A stretch of 64,000 nt of DNA, taken from assembly GCA_003313425.1 (NCBI GenBank), contig NHZP01000057.1:186001-250000 (forward strand), in the 5' to 3' direction. This DNA comes from Pseudopyrenochaeta lycopersici. Lineage: Eukaryota; Ascomycota; Dothideomycetes; Pleosporales; Pseudopyrenochaetaceae. The position numbers and the translations under genes were made by a program. Numbering within the stretch: position 1 is the first letter of the stretch; the number at the start of each line of letters is the position of its first letter. The notes beneath the pieces were generated by a model that saw nothing but the letters and a program-made list of their open reading frames with translations, was not told the origin of the DNA and did no database searches. Of the stretch, positions 32,699 to 43,231 are shown in pieces.

Positions 32699-35600
32699 GT
32701 GTTCTCAATGAAGAACCAACCGTATCCGCTAAAGAATGCATTCATCCTCGATTCGGGCGCGACAATACACATCTGCAACATGGCGCAACGCCTAACTCAC
32801 CTCCGTCCACCTATCCCCGGTGACTGCGTGTGGACAGGCGACGCACGAATATGGATTAAAGGATATGGCACCGTACATATCAAAGTCAAGTCACCATATG
32901 GCACAGAGATACTCCGATTAGAGAACGTTGCCTTCTGCCCGGAGATTCTATGCAACCTCGTCTCATTTAGACTACTCAGACGGCAAGGAATTTGGTGGGA
33001 TAATAAGAATGAACCTACGTCGTTAAAGAGATGGGACAACTCCATCATCGCATACCTGACGGAAGCACACAACCAATGGGTACTCGAGCAATCAGATGCA
33101 AACGACAGTGCCTTTCACACCCGATTCAACTCTCGAACCAAGCGGTCGCCACAAAGAGCAAGTGCGATACTATGGCACAAGCGCCTAGGGCATCCAGGGC
33201 CCGCAGTGATCGAACACCTCGTCCAACAATCTGAGGGGGTGCGCATCAAAGGCGTCACTACAGTCGAGTGCGACGCATGTGGGAGAGCCAAATCAAAGCG
33301 CAGGATCCGCAGAGAACCTCGACTGAGCGAAGAAGGGCCGGGAGAACGAATCGCGATCGACTTTCACGACTACGAAGTCGGGAGCTACTCAAAGGAAAAG
33401 AGCCAAATGCTTATCACTGACCGATTCTCGGCATATAACTGGGATTTCTACTTTACCGACAACAGACCAGCACGATCTATTATTCGATTACTGGATAATT
33501 TCACTTGCTTCCTATATACGCAGTTCAATATTACTGTAAAAGTTATCGAGACGGACAACGAGATAGTGACCGTCAAGCCAGAAGTTAAGAGATGGTGCAC
33601 GTCCAAAGGCATAAAGGTCGAGCCTTCTGCTCCTGATACCCAATCACAGAATGGCGGGGGAGAACGCTCAGGGGGTGTGATAAAAGAAAAGGCACGCACG
33701 ATACGACTGGATGCTAATCTTCCCTGGGAACTATGGCCAGAAATCACAAGAGCGGCAGTATACCTGTACAATAGAACGCCGAACTACTCAAACCGCTGGA
33801 AAAGCCCATACGAGGTATTCTTCACAAGGGTCGCTGCTATGAATGGTATCGTCACTGGACCACGGAAACCAAACCAAGCTCATCTTAAAGCATATGGCTG
33901 CAAGGCATTTGCAATGACCGACGATACCCACCGAGGAAAGTCGCGACTGCAACGCTTGGATCCAAAGGCCTGGATTGGCTATCTTATTGGCTATCAATCT
34001 ACAAACATCTACCGAGTTTGGATCCCGTCACTAGCTAAAGTCATCAGCACAAGAGACGTAGTCTTCGACGAAAGCGTAGTGTTCAGCGGCAAAACGGAAG
34101 ACCTCATGGACAACCTTATGCACAATACCCTGCAGGAGATTGCAATGTGGGTGAAAACGATTGAACTGCCTACACCACCGCGACAAGGACAGCCTGAGAC
34201 TGGGTCGTTCTACGAAGACGATACAATGATGGGAGAGAGCTCAAGCCCACAAGGTCAAAAGTCAAGAGGTTGCCGAAATAGAAAAGTTATGGACTCATAC
34301 CCAACGCCGCCAGACACTCCGCCACCCGTAGCTCTCCTTAGCCAGGCGTGGACCGACGAACTTGAAGCTAATAGCACGACGACACATGGCTCGTCAAAGA
34401 CAGAACCATGGGCAGCAGCATTTATGGCCGGCACTCAAGCAGGGCACGTAGGGGAACATGAAGGCAAGCCCATTGACAAGGCACAGCTGAAGAGAATGCT
34501 GGCAAAGGGGGTGAAGCCTCACCGAAACCAATTGCCACCTCTGCCGGCGACTTACTCAAAGCTTGAAGATCATCCTCTGTACGAAATGTTCAAGGAAGCA
34601 GAACGAGAACACCTAAGGAGCCATGAACAAATGAAGTCCTGGGCTGAAGTGCCAATCACTCCCATCAAACGGAAAGGTCACCAAATATTAGACTGCATGT
34701 GGGTGTATACCTACAAATTGGACAAACACCATCGCCTTATTAAATGCAAAGCACGACTGGTCGTTCGTGGCGATCAGCAACGAAACATCACGTCACAAGA
34801 CACATACGCAGCCACTTTAGCCAGCAGGTCTTTTCGAATGCTCATGGCAATCGCTGCCAAGTTCAACCTTGAACTTAAACAGTACGACGTTACTAACGCA
34901 TTCGTGCATGCAACCATAGATAGAGAAATCTACATGAGAATGCCACGAGGATACCAGAAGCCCGGAACGATCCTTAAGCTTGAAAAGGCACTTTACGGTC
35001 TTCGAATTTCACCGCTCCTATGGCAGAAAGAATTCGTCTCAACCCTCACCAAACTAGGCTTCAAACAAGTGCCACATGAGGCCTGCTGCATGATCAAGGA
35101 TGGCATTATCATCTTCTTTTACGTCGATGACATTATCTTAGCCTATCACCAGAAGAAGGAGGTAGAAGCTCAACAAACTATCAAGGCTCTTCAAGAAAGA
35201 TACACCTTCACAGGTGGAGAAGACCTGCAATGGTTCCTCGGCGTTGAAGTTATCAGAGACCGAGAACAACGATTAATTCAACTCTCCCAGTTAGCCTATG
35301 CCGACAAAATTAGCAGACTTGCAGATAGGAAAGATGTCCGACATGATACCCCAATGGCAAGCGTTGAACTCCAGCCACGCGAGGGATTAGCATCACCATC
35401 AGAAGTCAACAAATACCAGCGTAAGATTGGTTCCTTACTATTTGCCGCCGTTACAACACGACCAGATATAGCCTTCGCAACATCGCGCCTTGCACGCTTC
35501 CTCGTCAACCCTGGCACGGAGCATCAGGAGGCTGCTGACAGAGTCCTGCTCTACCTTGCAGCGACAAAATCAAGAGCACTCCAATTGGGAGGAGGCGACA

Positions 35601-36148
35601 AGCTTGAAGTAGCCAGCGACGCATCATTTGGCGATAATACAGTCGATAGAAAGAGTTCGCAAGGTTATGTGATTAAGCTATTCGGTGGTCTTGTTACCTG
35701 GAGAGCAAGTAAACAGGACACGGTCACTACCTCAACGACTGAAGCAGAACTGCTCGCACTCTCCCAAGTAGCAAAGGAAGCTATCTTTACTTCGCGACTT
35801 CTCAAGGAGCTCCAGGTATCATTGCCGGAGTCGACTATTACAATTCAATGCGACAATACACAGACAATTCGACTTGTTACGGAAGAGATTGCAAAACTTC
35901 AAACCAAACTTCGACATGTAGACATCCACAACCACTGGCTACGACAAGAAGTATTGCTGGGACGAATTCAAGTCAAATACGTAGAGTCCTCGCAAATGAT
36001 AGCAGATGGACTTACCAAAGCGCTGCCCTCAAACAAATGGGAGAACTTTCTTAATCAATTAGGACTGGTAAACAAGAAACCGGCCTTAGCAAAAGAGTTA
36101 AAACTCGAAGACATACAGACTCAAATAGAGGATCTGACAATCGCATAA
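32699..36148 (+). CDS. copia-2 Pol polyprotein, intact
   Basis: An uninterrupted frame of 1,149 residues. Protease: ILDSGATIHICN near residue 20, with the normal DSG. Integrase: HKRLGHPG and CDACGRAK zinc motif, then IAIDFHDYEV, ETDNEIV and NGGGERSGG, giving the D, D and E of the core. Reverse transcriptase: VTNAFVHATI and FFYVDDIILAY. RNase H: ASDASFGDN, STTEAELLAL, CDNTQTIRLV and MIADGLTKAL. The protein would copy and integrate the element. It is in frame with the second gag segment, separated by TGA (32648). Confidence 0.93.
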   Translation: MFSMKNQPYPLKNAFILDSGATIHICNMAQRLTHLRPPIPGDCVWTGDARIWIKGYGTVHIKVKSPYGTEILRLENVAFCPEILCNLVSFRLLRRQGIWWDNKNEPTSLKRWDNSIIAYLTEAHNQWVLEQSDANDSAFHTRFNSRTKRSPQRASAILWHKRLGHPGPAVIEHLVQQSEGVRIKGVTTVECDACGRAKSKRRIRREPRLSEEGPGERIAIDFHDYEVGSYSKEKSQMLITDRFSAYNWDFYFTDNRPARSIIRLLDNFTCFLYTQFNITVKVIETDNEIVTVKPEVKRWCTSKGIKVEPSAPDTQSQNGGGERSGGVIKEKARTIRLDANLPWELWPEITRAAVYLYNRTPNYSNRWKSPYEVFFTRVAAMNGIVTGPRKPNQAHLKAYGCKAFAMTDDTHRGKSRLQRLDPKAWIGYLIGYQSTNIYRVWIPSLAKVISTRDVVFDESVVFSGKTEDLMDNLMHNTLQEIAMWVKTIELPTPPRQGQPETGSFYEDDTMMGESSSPQGQKSRGCRNRKVMDSYPTPPDTPPPVALLSQAWTDELEANSTTTHGSSKTEPWAAAFMAGTQAGHVGEHEGKPIDKAQLKRMLAKGVKPHRNQLPPLPATYSKLEDHPLYEMFKEAEREHLRSHEQMKSWAEVPITPIKRKGHQILDCMWVYTYKLDKHHRLIKCKARLVVRGDQQRNITSQDTYAATLASRSFRMLMAIAAKFNLELKQYDVTNAFVHATIDREIYMRMPRGYQKPGTILKLEKALYGLRISPLLWQKEFVSTLTKLGFKQVPHEACCMIKDGIIIFFYVDDIILAYHQKKEVEAQQTIKALQERYTFTGGEDLQWFLGVEVIRDREQRLIQLSQLAYADKISRLADRKDVRHDTPMASVELQPREGLASPSEVNKYQRKIGSLLFAAVTTRPDIAFATSRLARFLVNPGTEHQEAADRVLLYLAATKSRALQLGGGDKLEVASDASFGDNTVDRKSSQGYVIKLFGGLVTWRASKQDTVTTSTTEAELLALSQVAKEAIFTSRLLKELQVSLPESTITIQCDNTQTIRLVTEEIAKLQTKLRHVDIHNHWLRQEVLLGRIQVKYVESSQMIADGLTKALPSNKWENFLNQLGLVNKKPALAKELKLEDIQTQIEDLTIA

Positions 36149-36196
36149 GATATAGGTTTGTGGCAGCTTAGAAGATCACTCTAAGCTGAGGGGGTG

Positions 36197-36371
36197 TGTC
36201 AGATAAGAGGCATAAAAACTGAAGTATACGAATACTGCATCGTAGACGGTATCACCTATGTATCATCGATGTATCAGGTCTGTGTTTAAAAAGGAGAGAA
36301 AACAGAACCAACGAAAATACAATCAATTCTGATCCACGATGATGACCAAAAAGATTCATTAAATTCTGACA
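36197..36371 (+). repeat. 3' LTR of copia-2
   Basis: 175 bp, one base different from the 5' LTR. Confidence 0.95.
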
Positions 36372-36376
36372 ACAAT

Positions 36377-36435
36377 CAACCACGTTCATCATCAAAATTC
36401 ATCAAAGATCAGCCAAATAGTCCTTGAATCTGACA
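36377..36435 (-). mobile_element. Solo LTR4, right part
   Basis: This completes the LTR4 copy begun at 30972. It includes CAAAGATCAGCCAAATAGTC and ends TCTGACA, followed by the AACCT duplication. Confidence 0.85.
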
Positions 36436-36606
36436 AACCTTCATAACCTTCATAACCTTAATAGCCTTAATAGCCTTAATAGCCTTAACAACCTTAACAG
36501 CCTTAACAACCTTAACAGCCTTAACAACCTTAACAGCCTTAACAACCTTAACAGCCTTAACAACCTTAACAGCCTTAACAACCTTAACAGCCTTAACAAC
36601 CTTAAC
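36436..36606. repeat. Minisatellite, right part
   Basis: The array continues with AACCTTCAT, CCTTAATAG, and an alternating pair CCTTAACAA / CCTTAACAG. The right part has more variant units than the left. Confidence 0.85.
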
Positions 36607-37568
36607 TATTAAATATATTATATTATACAGAATCAGGGTTGCCGTTTTTTAGTAAAAGTAATTACTTAGTAATTACTAAGTAATAGTGATTACTAATTAC
36701 TAAAGGTAACTAGTAATAGTAATTACTAAAAGTCTAATAGTAATTACTTAGTAATTACTAAGTAATTACTATTACTAAAAATAGAAATTTATAATTAATA
36801 GTATTTATAATATTTTATTAGCTAGTTTATTATATAGTAATTAAATTAAAGATAATACTATACAAATAAACGTATATAATTATATACTTCTAATAGTTTT
36901 AAAGAAGTAGATATATATTTTATTAACTAAATAACTAACTAATAATATTTTTTTAATTTTATTTTATTTTACTAGTTTTGTTTTCATTTTTTAGTAAAGT
37001 TATATATACTCTATAATTATTCTATTTTAACTATAAACTCTAAATATTAAAGTTTAGTTAAATTAGAACTAATAAAGTCTATATATAGATTAGAATTTTT
37101 TTAACAGCTTTTAACTCTTCTATAGTATAAAATATCTTATTATAGATAGTTAAACTATCTAAAAAATATAAAGTATCTCTAAAAAAGTCTTTTTTATAGC
37201 TAAAAAGTTATCTTTATTTAGATAACTAAATATTTATAAGTAGTATAATATAAAATACTTTCTTAAAGAACTTAATTAGTATAAAAAGAGTTATTAAAAA
37301 TATCAAGTTTCCCTAAAAAGAATATATTACTTCTTATAAAATACTTTTTATAAAAAGTAGTATAAATACTACTATTAATATATGCTTTTCGTAGATTTAT
37401 TTCTTTATAATTATAATAAGTACTCTTAGTAAAATATTTTACAAAATATATAATATATATATATATATATTAGTATAAGTATATAATATAAAATATAAAC
37501 TAGAAAATAAAAAGTAGACCTAAAAGAGTATACTTACTATAGACTTTAAATAAATGTCAGATAATAGG
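36607..37568. repeat. AT-rich tract right of the minisatellite
   Basis: Nearly 960 bp of A/T-rich DNA, with TTACTAAGTAA palindromes near 36660-36770 and TA repeats near 37450. There is no open frame of note. It is consistent with a heavily RIP-mutated relic or a MITE with decayed interior. Confidence 0.6.
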
Positions 37569-37572
37569 TACC

Positions 37573-37789
37573 TGTCAGATTCAAGGACTATTTGGCTTGA
37601 TCTTTGATGAATTTTGATGATGAACGTTATTGATTGATTCTGTGTTCTCTCCCCTCCTTTGACTGCTTTGCTTCCGGAGGTTCCGAAGGCCGTGGTATCG
37701 GTCCTTCTATTAATCGCCCTTTCCTGTGTAGTACTTCTGAGTTTATCTTTTATATCTAACAGGCCTTACAGCACTTGTGTAATCTGACA
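37573..37789 (+). mobile_element. Solo LTR of the LTR4 group
   Basis: It starts TGTCAGATTCAAGGACTATT and ends GTAATCTGACA, with 217 bp between. The first part matches LTR4; the middle differs. No matching 5-bp duplication was seen, and the right end abuts the broken pogo transposase. Confidence 0.65.
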
Positions 37790-38954
37790 ATACGATTACT
37801 CTCCGCGTACTTTGCAAACTCATACGTGAGATGAGATCCATGGCCGTCAATGAGGAGGAGTCTCCACGCGCCCTAGGCGCTCTCCGCAGTCATCTTATCA
37901 AAGTGCTTCATCCAGTCCATAGCTGTAAAGTCGTTAGCGTAGCCACTATCAGTGATATTTATAAGGTAATCGTCAGGTAAATCGACCGCCCATTGCTCTA
38001 GTATTGACTTTGCCTTAATAATAAGCATAGGTGCGATAACTCAGCCATCTGCGGAGCAGCACTCCATTATAGAAATAAGCTCTCGATTCGTCGCGGTAGG
38101 TATAAGGACTTAGCGCCCGTGTTTTGTATATACGTAACAGTCCTTTAAAATACCTATACGGATCCCAGTCTCATCCATATTGTACTTATTTGCGTCGGAG
38201 ATAGCAAGGCGTTGCTCGTATGCCTGCAACTTCTCGAACCACGCCTGAAGGCCGTCTAGAGACTGCGCTAACTTTCAAGCTAGGTCAATTAGCTTTGCCT
38301 TTATCTTATAGTATTTTGTATGAGAATTAAGCCAGCGAGATGCCCAGTTAACGCCTACGCGCGGCGGGTCGTCATCACCTTCATAAACTTCGGCCAACAG
38401 CGCGTCGGCATGCTGCCGGACGAGCTCCTTTGTGATACCAAATCCGACGTCGTCAATGTTAACAGGTCTAGAAAGTACGGTAATATCTGATCAGAGAAAC
38501 CAAAATAATAGACTTTCGGTGAGACCGAGAATATCGGATTGACCGTCGGCCAGTCCGAAGAGCTGAAGTTGAGACCGCAGATATAAAGACTAGGTTGTGC
38601 TCTGTAGAAGAAAAAAAAAGAACTCAAAAAAAAAGATAGTTTCAAGTCTATTGAGAATTGCATCACATGTGCCACATTATTAGGGTACCCATACTAATAG
38701 TCAATTGCGTCACAGAATCGTTCAAGGGCAATATCTTGTTCATCTGATAGTTTTTTATTGGCGGCAGGGCGAGTTGACTTGTTGTTGAGGCCGCGAAGAG
38801 AGCGCGTGACGCGCTGGCGGAGATGGCTAATGTTGCGATCTCGACAGTATGCAGTGACGTTGGGCCGCGCAACTGTACGCAGCTCCACAAGGGCTTTTTC
38901 AACGATCTCAGTGTCGCGAATGTATTGTGAGACTTCCCTCGTGACTTTAGGCAT
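37790..38954 (-). pseudogene. pogo/Fot1-type DDE transposase, split by a solo LTR
   Basis: It starts MPKVTREVSQYIRDTEIVEK (38954) with the helix-turn-helix region. After removing the LTR2 insertion (38457-38699) and one GTCAA copy, it continues ITKELVRQHADALLAEVYEG (about 38430), YNMDETGIRIGILKD (first catalytic Asp, about 38180) and DGHGSHLTYEFAKYAES (second Asp, about 37830). At least four stops lie in this part. The third Asp region would lie beyond 37790 and is missing, replaced by an LTR. Confidence 0.75.
38457..38699 (+). mobile_element. Solo LTR, family LTR2
   Basis: 243 bp from TGTTAACAGGTCTAG to CATACTAATA with the 5-bp duplication GTCAA on both sides (38452-38456, 38700-38704). Other copies are at 49712 and 54210. 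Confidence 0.92.
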
Positions 38955-39107
38955 TTTATTTCATGTAAGTTGGGCATGTTTTGATGGCAGCGGGTTGGTA
39001 GGCAGTATTTTGGATCATTGAGCGTGTGCGATCATTGAGCTAGTAGGGCCGTGCGGAGCACGGCCTTTCTCGAAGAGAAACTGAGAATCAGCCATTGGGG
39101 CCGAGTA

Positions 39108-40404
39108 CTAGTAACAAAGTTTCTTCCGCGTTAGCGCGACGCGTACCACAACGCCGAATTCTTCAAGAAATAGACCAAAATACGCGCAGAGGGCCTAATT
39201 TAACAGTCCAGCAGCGGAATCAGATTATTGGGAGGTTGGATGCTGGTGCTACGGTCGCTGAAGTTGCTGACGCGTTTGGCCGCACTCAACGCTGCATACG
39301 CGACCTCAGGAAAAAATATCACCAAACTGGTACAGTAGCAGACAAACCTCGCAGCGGCAGACCACCTATACTATCGCTTCATCAGAAAAAGCTCATCTAT
39401 CGCAAAGTACGCGCGCAGCCAAAAATTGAGTACAAAGAGCTTGCTGAAGCAGCAGTGGTTGTGAATCCAGATGGCACCTCAACGAAGCCACCTTGCTCGC
39501 GCACATTATACAAGTATCTTAAAGGACAAGGCCTCACTAATCTCGCTGTAAAATACGTCCTAAGCTCAACCGCGCGCATGCGTTAAGGCGCCTCAAGTTC
39601 TGTAGGGAGTACTCGCACTTCCCGTGGCATCGGTGCACGCTTAAGTTCTCAGATGAGTGCTCAGTTCAGAAGGGCTCAGGCCAAAATCAAGAGTGGATTT
39701 TCCGCTACCCATGGGAGAAATGGAAGCTAAGGATGCTAGAAACCCGCAGTACTAGCAGGAAACCAGCACAGATGGTGTGGGCGTCAATATGGTTGAATGA
39801 ACGTGGGCAAGCACGGAGAAGTAAGCTTGTCATAATGGAGCGCGATTTCAATGCTCCAAAAGGTGGCTACTCCGCCCAAAGTTACATTCAAGCCTTGACA
39901 AAGGGCCTTCTACCTCATTGGCGTCGTACACAGCTATTTATGCACGATAACGCGCGCATCCATACAGCTGCAGTGACGGATGAGTTCCTCCGTGAGCACC
40001 ACATCACCACCATCAACTGGCCAGCGTACTCACCTGACCTCAACCCAATTGAGCACCTCTGGTGGCATCTCAAGAAGCGCATGCATAAATTCTATCCTCA
40101 GTATAACAATTATAGCGCCGCTAAGGAAGAGTGGGATGGCTTTTGCAGTGCATTGAAAGAGTGCTGGCGTCGCATACCAGCGAGGCTCATCCGCCGCCTC
40201 ATCCTGAGTATGCCACGACGAATTGCTGCATGTAGACAAGCGCGAGGTTGGCAAACTAAATATTGACTGCGTGCGCAACTCCTGCTTCAAAAATAATTCA
40301 ATTATATTATATTTTGGCTGAGATACGTGGTGTTGAAGTTTTGCGTACAAATGCATGTGAGGCTGGCTCGTGCGCTGGCGGAAGAAACTTTATTCATGTG
40401 ACTG
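39108..40404 (+). mobile_element. Tc1/mariner element Tc1-1
   Basis: The left end contains AAAGTTTCTTCCGC at 39117-39130. The right end near 40378-40404 contains the reverse complement GCGGAAGAAACTTT and then CATGTGACTG before TA. A stretch of about 46 bp between the left repeat and the reading frame is missing relative to Tc1-2, including the start codon. Confidence 0.75.
39137..40266 (+). pseudogene. Tc1-type transposase (Tc1-1), start lost and one frameshift
   Basis: It begins with RRILQEIDQNTRR, a helix-turn-helix domain with VAEVADAFGRTQRCIRDL. The frame shifts near 39540, then runs open to the TGA-free end KARGWQ-type tail (here RQARGWQTKY) at 40266. The catalytic residues are visible: FSDEC, HDNARIHT and SPDLNPIEHLWW, giving D, D and E with the Tc1 spacing. 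The protein would cut and paste the element into TA sites. The missing Met and the frameshift make it inactive. Confidence 0.8.
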
Positions 40405-40554
40405 TAATACTAGTACAAATAACTACTATACCTACTATTAGCATTACTACTAAGAACTATTATAATATACCTCCTAAAAATAGAAAACTAAAGAGAAACA
40501 AACACATAGAATTGTCAGATTGTCAAGTACAAGGTGCGTGCCTGGAAAGAGTAT

Positions 40555-40735
40555 TGTCAGATTCAAGGACTATTTGGCTTGATCTTTGATGAATTTTTGA
40601 TGATGAACGTGATTCATTGTGTGTTCTCTATTTTCTGCCTTTTTGTGTCCCTCTGCTAAGTGGTTACACCCGAGAGTTTGTGCTACCATCTAGGATCTCG
40701 CAACTTGGAGATTGACATGTGACTAGGGTGGCAAA
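40555..40735 (+). mobile_element. LTR4 copy, 3' end truncated
   Basis: It starts TGTCAGATTCAAGGAC and follows LTR4 through TGTGTCCCTCTG and AGTGGTTACACCCGAG to GAGATTGACATGTGAC, then stops short of the TCTGACA end. Confidence 0.75.
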
Positions 40736-40915
40736 TGGGTTACAGGTACCCGCTATGGGTATAGGTTGGGTATAGGGTTATAGATGAGTGGGTTGGGGTT
40801 AGGGTTGGGTCGCACGGACTCTAGGTTGGGTTAAGGCTAAGGTTATGCACGTATGGGTTTAGGTTTGGTTATGGGTACCCACTAGGGTTGCTTAGTAATG
40901 ATAATCATTTACTAT
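40735..40915. repeat. GGGT-rich block with telomere-like words
   Basis: The block starts TAGGGTGGCAAATGGGTTA and contains repeated GGGTATAGGTTGGGT, GGGGTTAGGGTTGGGT and GGGTACCC words. It could be a decayed hAT or MITE end (GGGTGGCAAA is a common hAT-end word) or degenerate interstitial telomeric repeat. Only TTAGGG-like single units are present. Confidence 0.4.
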
Positions 40916-40929
40916 AATTAGTAACATAA

Positions 40930-41113
40930 TGTCGCAGGCCAAGGCATCATCTCAGGGAACCTGAGGAAGAACTGCATTAGTAATCTTGCCATATAATCTC
41001 AGACGTGCGGGGTCAGGTTTATAAGACCAAGACACAATACACACACAATACAACTTTTCTGCTCATTATCAATTATTTTGACTTCTCATCATTTTAGCAC
41101 GTCCAGTGCGACA
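40930..41113 (+). mobile_element. Solo LTR, family LTR1
   Basis: A complete 184-bp LTR1, TGTCGCAGG to GCGACA. The flanks CATAA and CTGGG do not match, so it may have recombined with another copy. Confidence 0.85.
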
Positions 41114-41165
41114 CTGGGCTTTGGAGTGGTCTTAGCTCTTCGTAAAGCAGAGGAAGAAGCTTACT

Positions 41166-41360
41166 AAGCCACGAACAAGACCATGCATATTATTAGGCTA
41201 TGAGGGGAACACTAACTACCGCATCCTACTAGAAGACGGGAGGATCGTTGGACCCCAAATGCCGAATTCCAAGAAGCCCTTATGACTTCCTCCACACAGA
41301 TGAGATGCAGAATAGGACAACAGCAGCAGCAGAAATTTCTCTCAGTAGAGGTAAAACGTA
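41166..41360 (+). pseudogene. copia Pol fragment
   Basis: The frame reads KPRTRPCILLGYEGNTNYRI, then LLEDGRIVG and, after a one-base shift, PNAEFQEAL. This is the end of integrase and start of the linker in copia polyproteins. It is not from copia-1 or copia-2, whose equivalents differ. It lies 52 bp after a solo LTR1. Confidence 0.6.
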
Positions 41361-41429
41361 TATCTTGGGTTTATATTGAACAAAAACCTGTCTAGATTTC
41401 CCTCGAACTCTGTACGCTGCAGACTAGAA

Positions 41430-41894
41430 CTAGGCAGCTGTGTTTGCCATCTTCAAGATAACGTCCTTGTCGCAGAACTCAACCACTTTCTTGACTTTGG
41501 AGCCGTCCTTGTTGAAGTACAATACCCAAGCTTGCTCGGCGGAGTACCACTCTCCGCTTTTAGGGTGCACTTCTGCGATCGACGTGAAAGCGGCCCGGTG
41601 GGCCTCAGTATCGATGACCAAGTTCGCCATAATGTTGTTTTTGAACTTCAACACCTTGATATCCTTCGCAAACGTCTCCTGAAATTGCGTTGTGTCGAAG
41701 GAAAAGTCTGCCGGTAGACCAAAGGCCTGGGGCACGGACGCGGGAAGCATGTTCCGGATGCAGTCCGCTGTAACGTCGCGGTTGATGAGGGAGGCATTTT
41801 CCTGGGCTCCGCCCTCTTCGAATGCTGACAAGAAGGCTCGCGCTGTAGTCTCGATACGTTCTCTGAGATTTGTTGGGGAAGAAGTGGAGGCCAT
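41430..41894 (-). CDS. NTF2-like / SnoaL-like small protein
   Basis: An intact single-exon frame of 154 residues starting MASTSSPTNLRERIETTARA. The layout of an N-terminal helix pair (ETTARAFLSAFE), a CIRNMLP turn, an FQETFAKDIKVLKF helix and strands ending WVLYFNKDGSKVKKVVEF fits the NTF2-like (SnoaL or scytalone dehydratase-like) fold, a cone-shaped pocket of about 130-160 residues. Members include cyclases, dehydratases and proteins without known activity. No biosynthetic cluster lies next to it, so the role is unknown. The composition and lack of decay mark it as a real host gene. Confidence 0.7.
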   Translation of the reverse strand: MASTSSPTNLRERIETTARAFLSAFEEGGAQENASLINRDVTADCIRNMLPASVPQAFGLPADFSFDTTQFQETFAKDIKVLKFKNNIMANLVIDTEAHRAAFTSIAEVHPKSGEWYSAEQAWVLYFNKDGSKVKKVVEFCDKDVILKMANTAA

Positions 41895-41899
41895 GATGA

Positions 41900-43231
41900 A
41901 GCAAGTCGTTATATTTGTTTGTAAAGTTGAGTAGAAGTTGAAGACAGTGGGATACTGGAAAGAGCTGGCAATGATTGCTTATAACGTTGGATACACCACC
42001 TATTTACATTCCATGCGGAACGATGTCATTATCATCCCACGTCAATCTTAGTCCAGGTCTTACTTTGGGCCATACTATTTCCCGGCGATTGGGGTAAATC
42101 CGTGAGTTAACGCCAATCAATCAATATGATCTTGTGTACTACCATTCACCGTTCCCATCACAGATTCACAACTAGCTGTGATGACACATCTCCGGTTTGA
42201 GGCTTATTTTAACTCCGCTCGATAACAATTTTCTCTTTCAGCCTAGCGAAATGGTGCGTGCCCCTGTCTAGCTCATGTTGATCGACGTTGTTTAGCGCAT
42301 GACACATTTCGATTCCAAAGACCAAGCCCGGTCGGTTTAATTTCTTCACTAATTACATACCACATAGAACTGGATGTACACTCACTTAGGATAATGGAAT
42401 ACTCTGTTACCCCCCTTTCTTCAGCCTTGGGCGGGGGCGAGGCGAACAGGGTCGGCCAAGGCCAGCAAGCAGTGCAGGAAGGTTCAAGACCGGAAGAACC
42501 AAAGAGCACACCGTGAGTCTTCCCCTCAATGCCTCATTGCCTGCTGAGCTCATAAGCTGTGAAGGACAGCAGATTAGGGAGTAAGATCTAGGGTCAGTTG
42601 AAACGCCGCGCTCGTTCCAAGTCAGGCGCTGGCGCCCCGACGGACCCGATGATTGTCCATCCCGAGACGACTCGTCAGAATCGAAACGCGCAACCGCCAC
42701 GTACATCTCCCTTCGACCACCCCATACTCAAGTCAGTACATCAATGTTGACGCCCGAACGCGCCAGAGTCCTTCGAGAGCCACCACCCACCCCCCAGTCC
42801 ATGCTCAGATCATGAGATAGCTAGCTACCCATGAGAGATGAGAGGAAATTGATCTGCAAATGTATGATCGACGGCAGCCTCTCGCATGCGCTGCTATCCA
42901 AGACAGGTGTATTTTTTTAACAGGGGTATACTCTAGAATGCCCAGCCAAAAATACTGGGCTTTGTTTTGTCCCACAATTCCGTTTCCAATCATCGGTGCG
43001 GGGCTGAAAAACGGGCCCAAGCGCCCGATGATCCCTCAACCATCAATCAACACTGTATCCGCCTGCTAGTCATAACGTTATGCTTAACCCAAAGGGGAAA
43101 GGTGCGTTTAACAAGCACGGAGTTGAAGTTTAAATTCTAGCCGTTTCATCATTTCACATAATGATTTTGATGCGCTTACTTGAATTTCAGCTTCGCAGAT
43201 TAACATAACGATTAACATAACGAGAAGCACA
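41900..43231. other. Intergenic region, no recognisable gene
   Basis: This stretch contains the divergent upstream regions of the NTF2-like gene and the bZIP gene. Only short overlapping frames occur, and I see no transposon signature. Confidence 0.5.

Larger units (their letters stand above)
31114..36371 (+). mobile_element. Ty1/copia retrotransposon copia-2, 5,258 bp
   Basis: This is a complete element with two 175-bp LTRs that differ at one position, gag, pol and a polypurine tract (GAGGGGGTG, before 36197). The 5-bp target duplication ACAAT stands at 31109-31113 and 36372-36376. The near-identical LTRs mean the insertion is very recent. It interrupts a solo LTR4 in a minisatellite. Gag carries a frameshift, so it may not be autonomous now. 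Confidence 0.95.

Noticed and set aside
30869..36606. Regular short repeats at 30869-30971 and 36436-36606 considered as a CRISPR array.
   Set aside because: The repeats are adjacent 9-bp units without unique spacers, and the genome is fungal. It is a minisatellite.
39095..39136. Met at 39095 as the start of the Tc1-1 transposase.
   Set aside because: It lies outside the left terminal repeat. The true start codon region, seen in Tc1-2, has been deleted here.
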